Source: Sulfuritalea sp. (lineage in GTDB: Bacteria; Pseudomonadota; Gammaproteobacteria; Burkholderiales; Rhodocyclaceae). Taken from it: a DNA stretch of 64,000 nucleotides. The stretch is from NCBI GenBank assembly GCA_030247575.1, contig JAOTRV010000005.1, positions 62,001 through 126,000 of the forward strand, written 5' to 3'. The notes under the pieces were generated by a model, which was not told where the DNA came from, ran no database searches, and saw only the letters and a list, made by a program, of their open reading frames with translations. Made by a program: the position numbers and the translations under genes. This document shows positions 53,610-61,245 of this stretch, one piece after another. Position 1 is the first letter of the stretch. The number at the start of each line of letters is the position of its first letter.

Positions 53610-54191
53610 ATGAAACTGCTGCCGGCGCTTTTTTTATGCATTGCCACGCTGCTGGCAGGGTGTTCCGAACCCAGGCATTTCGTTTCGACCGATCTTTCGG
53701 CGGTCGAGTGGGGCAAGGATTTCCAGCTCACGGATCACAACGGCAAGGCGCGCCGGCTCGCCGATTTTCAGGGCAAGGCCGTGGTGCTGTTCTTCGGCTA
53801 TACCCAGTGCCCCGATGTCTGCCCCACCACGCTGTCGATCATGCGCGAGACGATGAAACTGCTGGGCGAGGACGCCAAACGGGTGCAGGTGCTGTTCGCC
53901 ACCGTGGACCCGGCGCGCGACACGCCGCAACTGCTGGCCCAATACGTACCCGCGTTCGACCCGAGCTTCCTCGGCCTGTATGGCGATGAAAAAACCATTG
54001 CGGCGCTGGCGAAGGACTTCAAGGTCTTCTATGCCAAACAACCGGGATCGACGCCCGGCAGCTACAGCGTCGACCACTCCACCGGCAGCTATGCCTTCGA
54101 CCCGCAGGGCAAGCTGCGCCTGCTGGTGCGGCACGGCGAAGCACCGGCCAACGTCGCCGCGGATCTGAAGCTGCTGCTGGCCGGCAAATGA
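53610..54191 (+). CDS. SCO1/SenC family lipoprotein
   Basis: 193 aa. Lipobox 'ATLLAGCSEP' (Cys18), copper-binding Cys67/Cys71 in 'GYTQCPDVCPTTLS', and His in 'SVDHSTGSYAFD'. Of classic length, in contrast to the double-anchored SCO at 45221. Divergent from the GGGH-type heme-copper gene with an 86-bp shared promoter region, which suggests it serves copper assembly of that protein. Confidence 0.93.
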   Translation: MKLLPALFLCIATLLAGCSEPRHFVSTDLSAVEWGKDFQLTDHNGKARRLADFQGKAVVLFFGYTQCPDVCPTTLSIMRETMKLLGEDAKRVQVLFATVDPARDTPQLLAQYVPAFDPSFLGLYGDEKTIAALAKDFKVFYAKQPGSTPGSYSVDHSTGSYAFDPQGKLRLLVRHGEAPANVAADLKLLLAGK

Positions 54192-54207
54192 ACCCCAAGG
54201 AAACCCG

Positions 54208-54657
54208 ATGAAACGATTCGTACTTCTGCTGGCCTGTCTCGCGCTGCCCGTCGCGGCGGCGGAGTCTGTCAAAGACGCGGCCAAAGACGCCGCCAAGCCG
54301 GCCATCAACCTCGACATCGGCACGCCGCCGGTGATTGTCGTCAAGCATTCCCTCGCCCAGCGCAGCTCGCGCCTGATCCGCTTCTACGAAGCCGGCGAAA
54401 TCGGCCTCGGACACGACGGCTTCATCTACCTGCGCGACAACTCCAGGATGACCCTGGCCAAGCGCCAGATCGCGGAAAAGCTGATCGACGCGGAAAACCC
54501 CGAGCGCAAGGCCCTGATCCAGGCCCTCGCCGACAGCAACGGCCGGCGCGACGCCGAACCGGAAATATTGGGCCTGATGCGCGAACGCTGGCATCAGCAG
54601 TGGAAGTCCGGCTGGTGGCTGCGCGATGCCGAAGGCAAGTGGAGCCGCAAGCCCTGA
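54208..54657 (+). CDS. YdbL/DUF1318-like exported protein
   Basis: 149 aa with a signal peptide (MKRFVLLLACLALPVAAAES). The C-terminal region 'AEKLIDAENPERKALIQALA' and 'LMRERWHQQW' fits the DUF1318 (YdbL) pattern of small periplasmic proteins; the N-terminal part 'VVKHSLAQRSSRLIRFYEAG' does not match anything I know. Follows SCO by 16 bp, so probably same transcript. Confidence 0.7.
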   Translation: MKRFVLLLACLALPVAAAESVKDAAKDAAKPAINLDIGTPPVIVVKHSLAQRSSRLIRFYEAGEIGLGHDGFIYLRDNSRMTLAKRQIAEKLIDAENPERKALIQALADSNGRRDAEPEILGLMRERWHQQWKSGWWLRDAEGKWSRKP

Positions 54658-54716
54658 AACACCACGGCGACGCGGATCTTCCCGGCCGTCGCCGGCGCTG
54701 CCAGGGTCGGTGACAG

Positions 54717-54746
54717 GCCGCCCGGAATTCGAGGTCGCCGGGCGGC
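54717..54746. terminator. GC-rich hairpin after the SCO-YdbL pair
   Basis: Perfect 9-bp stem GCCGCCCGG / CCGGGCGGC with a 12-nt loop, 60 bp after the stop codon. No T run, so termination strength is uncertain. The surrounding 54658-55046 has no gene but holds a repeat copy and, at its end, the leader of the hsdR fragment. Confidence 0.55.
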
Positions 54747-54785
54747 TGTTGGTCGGCCACAACGGGCGTACCGCCCAATACTGAA

Positions 54786-54808
54786 AGTCGACGCTGGCGA
54801 TACGGTGG
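54786..54808 (+). repeat. 23-bp interspersed repeat, intergenic copy
   Basis: AGTCGACGCTGGCGATACGG copy between the ydbL-like gene and the hsdR fragment. Confidence 0.75.
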
Positions 54809-55046
54809 CTATTCGGCCATTGCGATCAGTCATGTTCTGCGGACCGATGTCCTTCAAAACCGCAACTTGAGTGTCGGGTTCTTAAAATGGTTGAGTGATC
54901 GAGATTAGCCAGCTACTGAGGCTCAACAGTCCCCGCGAGTTCATTTGAGTCCGACAAACCGCCCCATTTCTCTGCTGATGTATCATGCCGTCTGTCCTGC
55001 CAATGACAGGAGCAAATGAGAAAAACAGGTGCTGTAGGGAGGGCTT

Positions 55047-55847
55047 CTGAGCAATTCCGACTACCAAAGCACGCTCGAACTCAACGAGGCACAGTCTCGT
55101 TACATTCTCATCGACCCGGAATTGAGGCGAGCAGGCTGGAAGCTTGACGATCACACCCAGGTGCTGCGAGAAGTGCCGGTGGACGGCTACGACGCCACGC
55201 CCTGGAACGGCGTCACCGACTATTGCCTCTACGACCCAGCCGGCAATGTGATCGCCGTCGTCGAAGCCAAGCGTACCTGCCGCAATCCGCGCGAAGGCGA
55301 AGAACAGCTTCGCCACTATGTGGCCGAAATCGCCAGGCGCCAGATGTTCGCGCCATTCGGCTTCCTCACCAATGGCCTGCTGACTTATTTTTGGGATGTC
55401 GGCGCGACAAATCCTCGCCTCGTTGCCGGCATGTTTTCGCCGGACGACCTGGAGCGTTTGCGCTTCATTCGGGAAAACGGCAAGCCGCCGGCCCTGGAAC
55501 CCATCGACAACGCGATCGTCAACCGCGCCTATCAACACGAAGCGATCAGGCGCGCCGCCGAAGCCTTCGCTGCTGGCCGGCGACGTGCGCTGTTGATCAT
55601 GGCTACCGGCACCGGCAAGACGCGAACCACCATGGGCCTGATCGACGTCTTCCTGCGCAGTTCCTCGGCCCAGAAGGTGCTGTTTCTGGCGGATCGTGAT
55701 GCCCTCGTGGAACAGGCGCTGAACGACGGCTTCAAGGCGCATCTGCCGCATGAACCGCGCGTGCGCATCCACACCGCCAACATCGACCGCGACAAGCGGC
55801 TGTATGTCGCGACCCTGCTGCACCAGGCCTTCAGTCCGGCCTCCTGA
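55047..55847 (+). pseudogene. Truncated type I restriction endonuclease subunit R (hsdR fragment)
   Basis: Open frame from about 55038, possible CTG start at 55047 (SNSDYQSTLELNEAQSRYIL) or ATA/ATG-less; the first standard-like start in the frame is at 55122. The N-terminal nuclease domain (PD-(D/E)XK: 'VTDYCLYDPAGNVIAVVEAK') and Walker A 'LLIMATGTGKTRTTMGL' match HsdR. The frame ends after 'RLYVATLLHQAF', exactly before the DEAD-box and the rest of the helicase (a full HsdR is roughly 800-1000 aa). No hsdM or hsdS is present. A remnant, interrupted where the Fic gene begins. Confidence 0.85.
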
Positions 55848-55848
55848 C

Positions 55849-56478
55849 ATGGCGACCCGCTACGACATCGACCATCTCGCCGAGGCGCAATTCGAGCCGG
55901 ATTCGCGCGGCCGGGTGCTCAGGAATCTCCTCGGCATACGCGGCAAGCGGCAGATGGATGCGCAGGAAGCGGTACGTCTCGAAGCGGCAACCGATTGGGC
56001 CATCCGCCACGTCGCTGCCGACCAGCGCTTCACCGCCGCCGACATCTGCCTGTGGCACAAGCAATGGCTGGGCGAGCTGTATCCCTGGGCGGGCGACTAC
56101 CGGCAGGTGAATATCAGCAAGGGCAGCTTCGTCTTCGCCATGGCGGCGCAGGTGCCGCGCCTGATGCGGGAGTTCGAGCGGGAGGTGCTGGCGCGCCATA
56201 CGCCTTGCACGTTCGGCAATCCCGACGAGGTGCTGGCAGCGCTGGCGATCACGCATTGCGAACTGGTGCTGATCCATCCCTTCCGCGAAGGCAACGGCCG
56301 CGTGTCGCGTTTGCTCTCGACGCTGATGGCCTTGCAGGCCGGTTTGCCGCTGCTGAATTTTTCCGGCATCAAGGGGAAGCGGCGTGCGGCCTACTTCGCC
56401 GCCGTGCAGGCCGGAATGAGCCGCGATTACGCGCCGATGACGGAAATCTTCAGGAAGGTGCTTGCCGCCAGCGTCTAA
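55849..56478 (+). CDS. fic: Fic-domain (AMPylating-type) toxin
   Basis: 209 aa from ATG 55849, 1 bp after the hsdR fragment stop. Fic core motif 'LIHPFREGNGRVSRLL' with catalytic His143, and the beta-hairpin 'NISKGSFVFAMAAQVPRLMR'. No inhibitory helix motif ((S/T)xxxE(G/N)) is seen in cis, so it would need a separate antitoxin; the peptide on the opposite strand at 56475-56645 carries one. Similar short Fic proteins AMPylate gyrase/topoisomerase IV in other bacteria. Confidence 0.92.
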   Translation: MATRYDIDHLAEAQFEPDSRGRVLRNLLGIRGKRQMDAQEAVRLEAATDWAIRHVAADQRFTAADICLWHKQWLGELYPWAGDYRQVNISKGSFVFAMAAQVPRLMREFEREVLARHTPCTFGNPDEVLAALAITHCELVLIHPFREGNGRVSRLLSTLMALQAGLPLLNFSGIKGKRRAAYFAAVQAGMSRDYAPMTEIFRKVLAASV

Positions 56479-56645
56479 CGCTTCTTGGCGGGCCGCTTGT
56501 CGGGAACCGGGGCGAGCGCTCGCTCGGCCGCCTTTCTTACGCCCTCGATCCCGGTCGAGGAAAGCACGTTGGCGCGCAGGGCACGCTGGTAGTCCTGCGC
56601 ATTGCGCAAGTGCGGGTTTTGCTGGATCAGCGCTTTCGGTGCCAT
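56475..56645 (-). CDS. Small Fic antitoxin candidate with inhibitory motif
   Basis: 56 aa from ATG 56645 (MAPKALIQQNPHLRNAQDYQ); a longer frame to 56729 has no recognisable additions. It contains 'SSTGIEGVRK', i.e. Ser30-x3-Glu34-Gly35, the (S/T)xxxE(G/N) motif of Fic-inhibitory helices whose Glu blocks ATP positioning. The C-terminal tail is basic (KRPAKKR). Its 3' end overlaps the last 4 nt of fic on the other strand: convergent, unlike known antitoxin genes, which lie directly upstream on the same strand. Confidence 0.75.
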   Translation of the reverse strand: MAPKALIQQNPHLRNAQDYQRALRANVLSSTGIEGVRKAAERALAPVPDKRPAKKR

Positions 56646-56908
56646 GGGCGAACTATAAAAGAACTGCCTGGTTTGTTCAACCGCATGCCGGCCATGCTCT
56701 TGCAGGCAAAAGCATTGAAGCAGCACCATGCTCAGCTACTCCGGTAATTCGGGCCTCATCGTTGGCCCCGTCGCCTTGGCAATTCTCGTATTGGGAGATG
56801 TGCAGGCAGGCGGCAGGTCGGATGCATGTGCTGGACTCTGCTTCCCCAAAGCAGACAGACTCAAGCCACCTGCGCTTTTCTGGCGAACGGCGGCAATCGC
56901 CGAATAAC

Positions 56909-56930
56909 CGCCGTATCGCCAGCGTCGACT
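56909..56930 (-). repeat. 23-bp interspersed repeat, inverted intergenic copy
   Basis: Reverse-complement copy (AGTCGACGCTGGCGATACGG on minus) in a gene-free stretch (56646-57020). Nothing else is recognisable there. Confidence 0.78.
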
Positions 56931-57020
56931 CTCAGTGTCGGACAGTACGACCGTCGTCACCGGTAACCCGACGCTCGCACTGCCCCGCTTCGCTGGCCTC
57001 GCTCCTGGCCGCAGGCCGGC

Positions 57021-57299
57021 TTACTTGTTCTGCTCGTCGTAGCTCGACAAGCTGACTCCGGCGGCGGCGAGGCATTCGCGCAAGTGCTTGATGTCGGTCT
57101 TGCCGAATTCGTTGCCGTGATGGGGATGGTGCACCGTGAACTCGTGCCGGTTCAGGGTGACGCGGAAGCGCGCGCCGTGGCCCGGCTCGATAGTGGCGCC
57201 GAGATGGTGGAGCAGCGATTCGACTTCGCGCCATTGAACATTGCTGCTCAGCGGATCATGAAAAATCGCCTGCAGGACATTCCGGTGCTTGTGACTCAT
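57021..57299 (-). CDS. HicA-like mRNA interferase (orphan)
   Basis: 92 aa. 'KHRNVLQAIFHDPLSSNVQW', 'EVESLLHHLGATIEPGHGAR' and 'TVHHPHHGNEFGKTDIKHLR' match the HicA/YcfA dsRBD-like toxins of the longer subgroup; the active His may be within 'FTVHHPHHG'. No HicB partner is adjacent. It ends upstream of a repeat-containing region and is followed by nirN on the same strand side. Confidence 0.8.
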   Translation of the reverse strand: MSHKHRNVLQAIFHDPLSSNVQWREVESLLHHLGATIEPGHGARFRVTLNRHEFTVHHPHHGNEFGKTDIKHLRECLAAAGVSLSSYDEQNK

Positions 57300-57351
57300 G
57301 GCCGGGCTCTTCGACTATCGACACCCTGCAACGATACATCAGCATGGCCTC

Positions 57352-58983
57352 TCAGTGGCTGGTGCCTTCCGAGCGGGTGATCTTGTTGTAGAGGTTGTAC
57401 TTGCCGACCGGCTTGTCCATCGGGATGCGCTTGACTTCCTTGAAGGTGGCGGCGTCGAACACGATCAGCGCGCCGCCGTCGGCCTTGCGCTCCCACAGGC
57501 TGGCCAGCACGTACTTGCCGTCGCGGGTGAATTCGACATGGGCCAGGGTCTTGCCCGGATCGGTCTTCACCTCGGCGACCTTCTGCAGTGTACGCTTGTC
57601 GATCACCTGCAGCGTGTCCTTGCCTTTCGACATCATCGAATCGGTCCAAGCATAGGGCGTGTTCTCGTGGCTTCGCATGAAGAAGCCGGGGCCGAGGGTC
57701 GGGATGGTCTTCAGCGTGTTCCAGTCCTTCATGTCGATCACCGTGATCAGGCCTTCCTTCAGATTGGGCGTGGCCATCACGCGCCGGCCGTTCCAGTCCC
57801 AGGTGATGCCGGAACCCAGGTGCGGCATGCCGGGCAGCTTGAGGTCGGCGATCTTCTTGCGCACGTCGAGGTTGACCACCTGGCCCTTGCCGGCTTCACG
57901 GCTGGAGCCCATCAGCTCGGCGTAGTTCTGGGTGAAAAAGAAATCGTCGAGCGGTTCGGAAAGAAAGCTGCGGCGCGGGTTGAGGAAGCCGGGGATAAAG
58001 CTGCCTTCCTTGTACTTGTAGTCGTGCACCATGCCGACCGCGATATCGTCGGCCTTCGGGTTGTAGCTGATCTCCCACAGCTCGGGCACGTCCTTCAGCG
58101 CGGCGACGAAGCTCTGGCGCGGCGCGGCGTCATACACCGCCGAGACGCGCGAGCTTTCCTTGCCGTCCTTGCCGACGACCGGCAATACCTTGAGCAGATT
58201 GAGGTCGGCGTCGAGCAGCACCAGCGTGTGCGGCAGGTAATTGGCCACCGCGAGGTATTTGCCGTCGCCGGAAACGGCGACGTTGCGCGTGTTGATGCCG
58301 GCGCGGATCTCGGCCACCACCTTGAGGTTCCAGATGTCGAACTTGGTGATCCAGCCGTCGCGCGAGGCGAAGAACACGTAGCGCCCGTCGGGCGTGAACT
58401 TCGGCCCGCCGTGCAGTGCGTAGCGGCTGGGGAAGCGGTGGATCGGCTCCAGCTTGTCGCCGTCGAGCACGGTGACGTGATGGTCGCCGGTCTCGACCAC
58501 GATGAACAGGTTCATCATGTCCACGCCCTTGAACACCTCGGCCGGTTTTGCCGGCAGGCTGCCGCTGGCGAAAGAAACGATGCGCGAGGCCTTGATGTCG
58601 GCTTCGCTGAGAGTCGGCGCCGGCGACACGGCGGTGTAGATGTAATCGGCCAGCGCGGCGATCTCCTGCTTGCTCAGGCGATCGGCGAAGCCCAGCATCT
58701 GGGTCGCGGCGCGGCCTTCGGTGATGGTCTTGACCGCTTCCGGCTTGCGCAGGCGGGCCAGGCTTTCCGGCAACAGCGCCGGGCCGGTCACGCCGAGCCG
58801 GCCGGGGCCATGGCAGACGGCGCAATGCTGCTGGTAGACCGGCGCGGGGTCTGCCGCGATCGACGACGCGGCAACCGCGGCGAGGCCGCACGCCAGGCCC
58901 AGATGCCGCGTCAGGCTGCGGAACGCCAGCCGGGTGCCGAAGCCCGGCCCGATCGAAAACCCGACGGTGTATGTGCTCTTCAT
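57352..58983 (-). CDS. nirN: NirN-like cytochrome c/d1-propeller protein (dihydro-heme d1 dehydrogenase)
   Basis: 543 aa with an N-terminal export signal (hydrophobic 28-43), one c-type heme site Cys54-Ala-Val-Cys57-His58 and 'GRAATQMLGFADRLSKQEIA' (cytochrome c domain), then an eight-bladed beta-propeller like the d1 domain of NirS/NirF. The cytochrome domain sequence and length match NirN, which finishes heme d1 synthesis, better than NirS itself; the NirS-type extra N-terminal heme-d1 ligand region is not evident. 'MRSHENTPYAWTDSMM' is in the propeller. No nirS is in the window. Confidence 0.82.
   Translation of the reverse strand: MKSTYTVGFSIGPGFGTRLAFRSLTRHLGLACGLAAVAASSIAADPAPVYQQHCAVCHGPGRLGVTGPALLPESLARLRKPEAVKTITEGRAATQMLGFADRLSKQEIAALADYIYTAVSPAPTLSEADIKASRIVSFASGSLPAKPAEVFKGVDMMNLFIVVETGDHHVTVLDGDKLEPIHRFPSRYALHGGPKFTPDGRYVFFASRDGWITKFDIWNLKVVAEIRAGINTRNVAVSGDGKYLAVANYLPHTLVLLDADLNLLKVLPVVGKDGKESSRVSAVYDAAPRQSFVAALKDVPELWEISYNPKADDIAVGMVHDYKYKEGSFIPGFLNPRRSFLSEPLDDFFFTQNYAELMGSSREAGKGQVVNLDVRKKIADLKLPGMPHLGSGITWDWNGRRVMATPNLKEGLITVIDMKDWNTLKTIPTLGPGFFMRSHENTPYAWTDSMMSKGKDTLQVIDKRTLQKVAEVKTDPGKTLAHVEFTRDGKYVLASLWERKADGGALIVFDAATFKEVKRIPMDKPVGKYNLYNKITRSEGTSH
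58612..58634 (+). repeat. 23-bp interspersed repeat, copy within nirN-like gene
   Basis: AGTCGGCGCCGGCGACACGG copy antisense to the gene, encoding 'AVSPAPTLSE' just after the cytochrome domain. Confidence 0.8.
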
Positions 58984-58990
58984 TCTGGGT

Positions 58991-59713
58991 TCAGCCCTCT
59001 TGCGCGATTTTTTCCAGCGCGGCGATGTCGCCGCGAAAATATTTGGTGCCCTTGCTGCCGTAAATGTACTGCAGGATGCCGAGCCGCTTGAACTCGGAGA
59101 CCAGACGGCTGACGGTCTCGAAGGTGATGCCGAGAATCGCCGCCATGTCCTCGCCGGTGAAGCGGATGATGCGGTCGCTGTTTCCGGTTCGCAGCTTCAG
59201 CAGCAGGCGCGCCAGGCGGGTGCGCGCCGGAATGTTGCCGCCGACGATCTGCGCCAGCCAGTTCTGCGCCTCGTTCAAGGCCGCCTGCGATGTCTCCATC
59301 AGGCGCATCTGCAGGCTGCCGTGGCTCTCGATGAACTTGTGGAAGTACGTCATCGGAATGCGGCAGGCACGCACCTTGTCGACCGCAATCGCCGAATAAT
59401 CGTGACGCTTGCGGAAAGTCGCTTCGAGCCCGGCGACGTCGCCGGTCTTCAGCACGCGCACGATGCGGACCACGCCGCTGGGTTCGTAATGCACCATCTT
59501 CACCGCGCCGGCGCGGATGCAATACACCGCGTCGGCCGGCGTGTCCATGGCGAACAGGGTGGTGCCCGGCGCGAAATCGAAATCGTCGATCCCGGCATGG
59601 AAATCGATCAGGTCTTCCAGCGTGACGTCGCCGCACACCATCTCGCGGCGTAGCGCGCAGGCGTTGCAATTGCTGCGCCCCTGGCAGCTTCTGTGGTGGT
59701 TTGTCCTGGTCAT
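58991..59713 (-). CDS. FNR-family transcriptional regulator with Fe-S cysteine cluster
   Basis: 240 aa. N-terminal cysteines Cys10, Cys16, Cys19 and Cys27 ('SCQGRSNCNACALRREMVC') plus an internal Cys117 ('RACRIPMTYFHKF'), in the position of the fourth cluster ligand of FNR (Cys122). Sensor barrel 'GTTLFAMDTPADAVYCIRAG', dimer helix, HTH 'ITFETVSRLVSEFKRLGILQ' with the recognition Glu-x2-Ser-Arg for TTGAT half-sites. Likely a [4Fe-4S] O2/NO sensor. It is encoded 7 bp upstream of nirN, so they are probably co-transcribed, and it may act at the boxes at 41621, 50487 and 61049. Confidence 0.92.
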   Translation of the reverse strand: MTRTNHHRSCQGRSNCNACALRREMVCGDVTLEDLIDFHAGIDDFDFAPGTTLFAMDTPADAVYCIRAGAVKMVHYEPSGVVRIVRVLKTGDVAGLEATFRKRHDYSAIAVDKVRACRIPMTYFHKFIESHGSLQMRLMETSQAALNEAQNWLAQIVGGNIPARTRLARLLLKLRTGNSDRIIRFTGEDMAAILGITFETVSRLVSEFKRLGILQYIYGSKGTKYFRGDIAALEKIAQEG

Positions 59714-59724
59714 GGAGGTTGGAA

Positions 59725-59746
59725 GCCGGATTCAATCGAATCCGGC
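59725..59746. promoter_or_regulatory. Perfect 9-bp inverted repeat in the leader of the FNR-type gene
   Basis: GCCGGATTC-AATC-GAATCCGGC lies 12-33 bp upstream of the ATG at 59713, so it would be in the 5' untranslated region or promoter. It could be an operator or a short hairpin covering the ribosome site. No FNR box is seen in the 90-bp spacer. Confidence 0.5.
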
Positions 59747-59764
59747 GTGGTGTCGCGAATTATA

Positions 59765-59787
59765 AGTCGGCGCCGGCGACACGGCGG
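59765..59787 (+). repeat. 23-bp interspersed repeat, intergenic copy
   Basis: AGTCGGCGCCGGCGACACGG copy between the FNR-type gene and nosL-like gene 1. Confidence 0.82.
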
Positions 59788-59803
59788 TAGCCCCGACGAA
59801 CGC

Positions 59804-60319
59804 TCAGAACTTGCCGTCGTCGAGTTTCAGCGGCAGATCCTTCGTCACCTGATCGAAAGTCAGGATGCGCTTGCCCTTGTGGTCCTTGAGGAAATCCGCC
59901 GCGTCTTCCTTGCTGACCAGCGGCACGAACTCGTGCCCCATCGGGCCGAGCACGTCGGAACCGATGACGTACAGGGCCTTGCGCGCATCCACCGCTTGCA
60001 GGTTGTAGAAATCCGTGACCCGGATCGCCGCCATGTCCTCGCGCTTGTGGCCCGCCGCATACTTCGCCGGCTCGAACCAGAACTTGAACATGTCCTTGGC
60101 CCCGTCGAAATGGTGGGCGTGGCCATCCTTGTAGACGATGGTCGCGACCCAGTTGGGGTACTTCGAAACGAGCATGCCGCACACCGGGCATAGATCCTTC
60201 GGCCCCGGCTTCGGCACCGGTTTTGGCACCGCCTTCGGCGGATTTGCCGCGCCCTGCGCCAGCGCCGCCACGGGCAGCAGCGACGCGAGCAGGAACAGGA
60301 GCAGTGCGCGGCGATTCAC
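59804..60319 (-). CDS. NosL-family copper-binding protein 1
   Basis: 171 aa with a Sec signal peptide ('LLLFLLASLLPVAALA|QG') and a proline-rich linker, then the NosL motif 'LCPVCGMLVSKYP' (Cys44, Cys47, Met49) and 'VYKDGHAHHFDGAKDMFKFW'. NosL-type proteins bind Cu(I) and deliver it to the CuZ centre of nitrous oxide reductase. No lipobox, unlike classical NosL. Follows nosL-like gene 2 after 7 bp. Confidence 0.88.
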   Translation of the reverse strand: MNRRALLLFLLASLLPVAALAQGAANPPKAVPKPVPKPGPKDLCPVCGMLVSKYPNWVATIVYKDGHAHHFDGAKDMFKFWFEPAKYAAGHKREDMAAIRVTDFYNLQAVDARKALYVIGSDVLGPMGHEFVPLVSKEDAADFLKDHKGKRILTFDQVTKDLPLKLDDGKF

Positions 60320-60326
60320 GGCGAGA

Positions 60327-60932
60327 TCAACCCGGCTTCTGCATCATCATTTTCTTGCGGCGCTCTTCGCGGTTCTTGCGAATCTGCGCGACGTCTTCCG
60401 CCATGCCGAGGTAGGACTGTTTCATGGCCTCGTTGAAGTCGCCGAGTTCGCCGCCGTGCTTGGCCTGGTGAGCCTTGGCGACATCCGCCGCAGCGAAGGA
60501 ATGCTTGCTCTTCTTGGTCATCACATGCTTGATGTCGGCGCCGATCAGGTAAGTCAGCTTCTCCACCGGCAGCAACGGACTCGGCTCGGAAGCGCTGGCG
60601 AAATCCGGCCCCCAGATCGCCTTCGGCTCGCGGTCGACATTGACGCCGAGGCTCAGGGCCAGGCAATGGATCGAGCAGGTGCCGTCGGCCAGATCGTCGC
60701 TGTATTGAACCAGCATGCGGGTGCGGTGATGCTGCTTGCGGTCCATGCCGCAGTAGGGGCACTTCGGATACTTCTCGAATTCGTTCTCCAGCGGCTTGGC
60801 GTCGGCCGGCTTCTTCGGCGTGAATTGCGCCGGCGTGCCGTCCGTGGCGCAGGCCTGCTGCGCCTGTGCGCCGCCGGCCGCCAGGCCGACACCGGCGAGC
60901 AGGGAAAGTTTGAGGGCTTCGCGTCTGTCCAT
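60327..60932 (-). CDS. NosL-family copper-binding protein 2
   Basis: 201 aa. N terminus 'MDRREALKLSLLAGVGLAAG' has a twin arginine followed by a hydrophobic stretch (possible Tat signal). The NosL-like motif 'KCPYCGMDRKQHHRTRMLVQ' (Cys58, Cys61, Met63) is followed by further Cys/His in 'SDDLADGTCSIHCLALSLGV', an arrangement seen in longer NosL-like proteins. A highly basic C terminus (REERRKKMMMQKPG). Probably the first gene of an operon with the second nosL-like gene, FNR-type regulator and nirN. Confidence 0.85.
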   Translation of the reverse strand: MDRREALKLSLLAGVGLAAGGAQAQQACATDGTPAQFTPKKPADAKPLENEFEKYPKCPYCGMDRKQHHRTRMLVQYSDDLADGTCSIHCLALSLGVNVDREPKAIWGPDFASASEPSPLLPVEKLTYLIGADIKHVMTKKSKHSFAAADVAKAHQAKHGGELGDFNEAMKQSYLGMAEDVAQIRKNREERRKKMMMQKPG

Positions 60933-61048
60933 GATGAACTCCTTCGATAGTGGGAAATGTGCACTGCAATATTAGGCGTTGCGAATGCACCCTCCGTGCG
61001 GCATTTTGCCGCAGCGACGCGTCCTGACGGCGACATTCGAACGCGTCT

Positions 61049-61062
61049 TTGATCCCGATCAA
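61049..61062. promoter_or_regulatory. Perfect FNR/DNR box in the divergent nosL/tonB spacer
   Basis: TTGATCCCGATCAA matches the full consensus TTGAT-N4-ATCAA and lies in the 313-bp gene-free spacer 60933-61245, 117 bp from the nosL-like gene and 184 bp from tonB. The sequence is symmetric, so either or both directions could be controlled. No convincing -10 was found at class II spacing. Confidence 0.75.
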
Positions 61063-61245
61063 AAACAGGGGCATCAATGTCCCGACGCGACATCATGCCG
61101 CGCGGCGAATCGTCACATGCGGCGCTGTGTCGCACGACTTTCGGTTGGGGCAGCAGCAGAATGCGCCACCCGATTCACAGCCCGACCCGCACTTGCCATG
61201 ATCATCCGTCATCCCGCAACGACCCTGTTGCGCTGAACGTCGTCG

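Noticed and set aside
57352-58983. Cytochrome cd1 nitrite reductase NirS
   Set aside because: The cytochrome domain ('LLPESLARLRKPEAV', 'ATQMLGFADRLS') and overall length fit NirN better, and NirS-specific N-terminal features are not seen. The alternative is kept in the confidence value.
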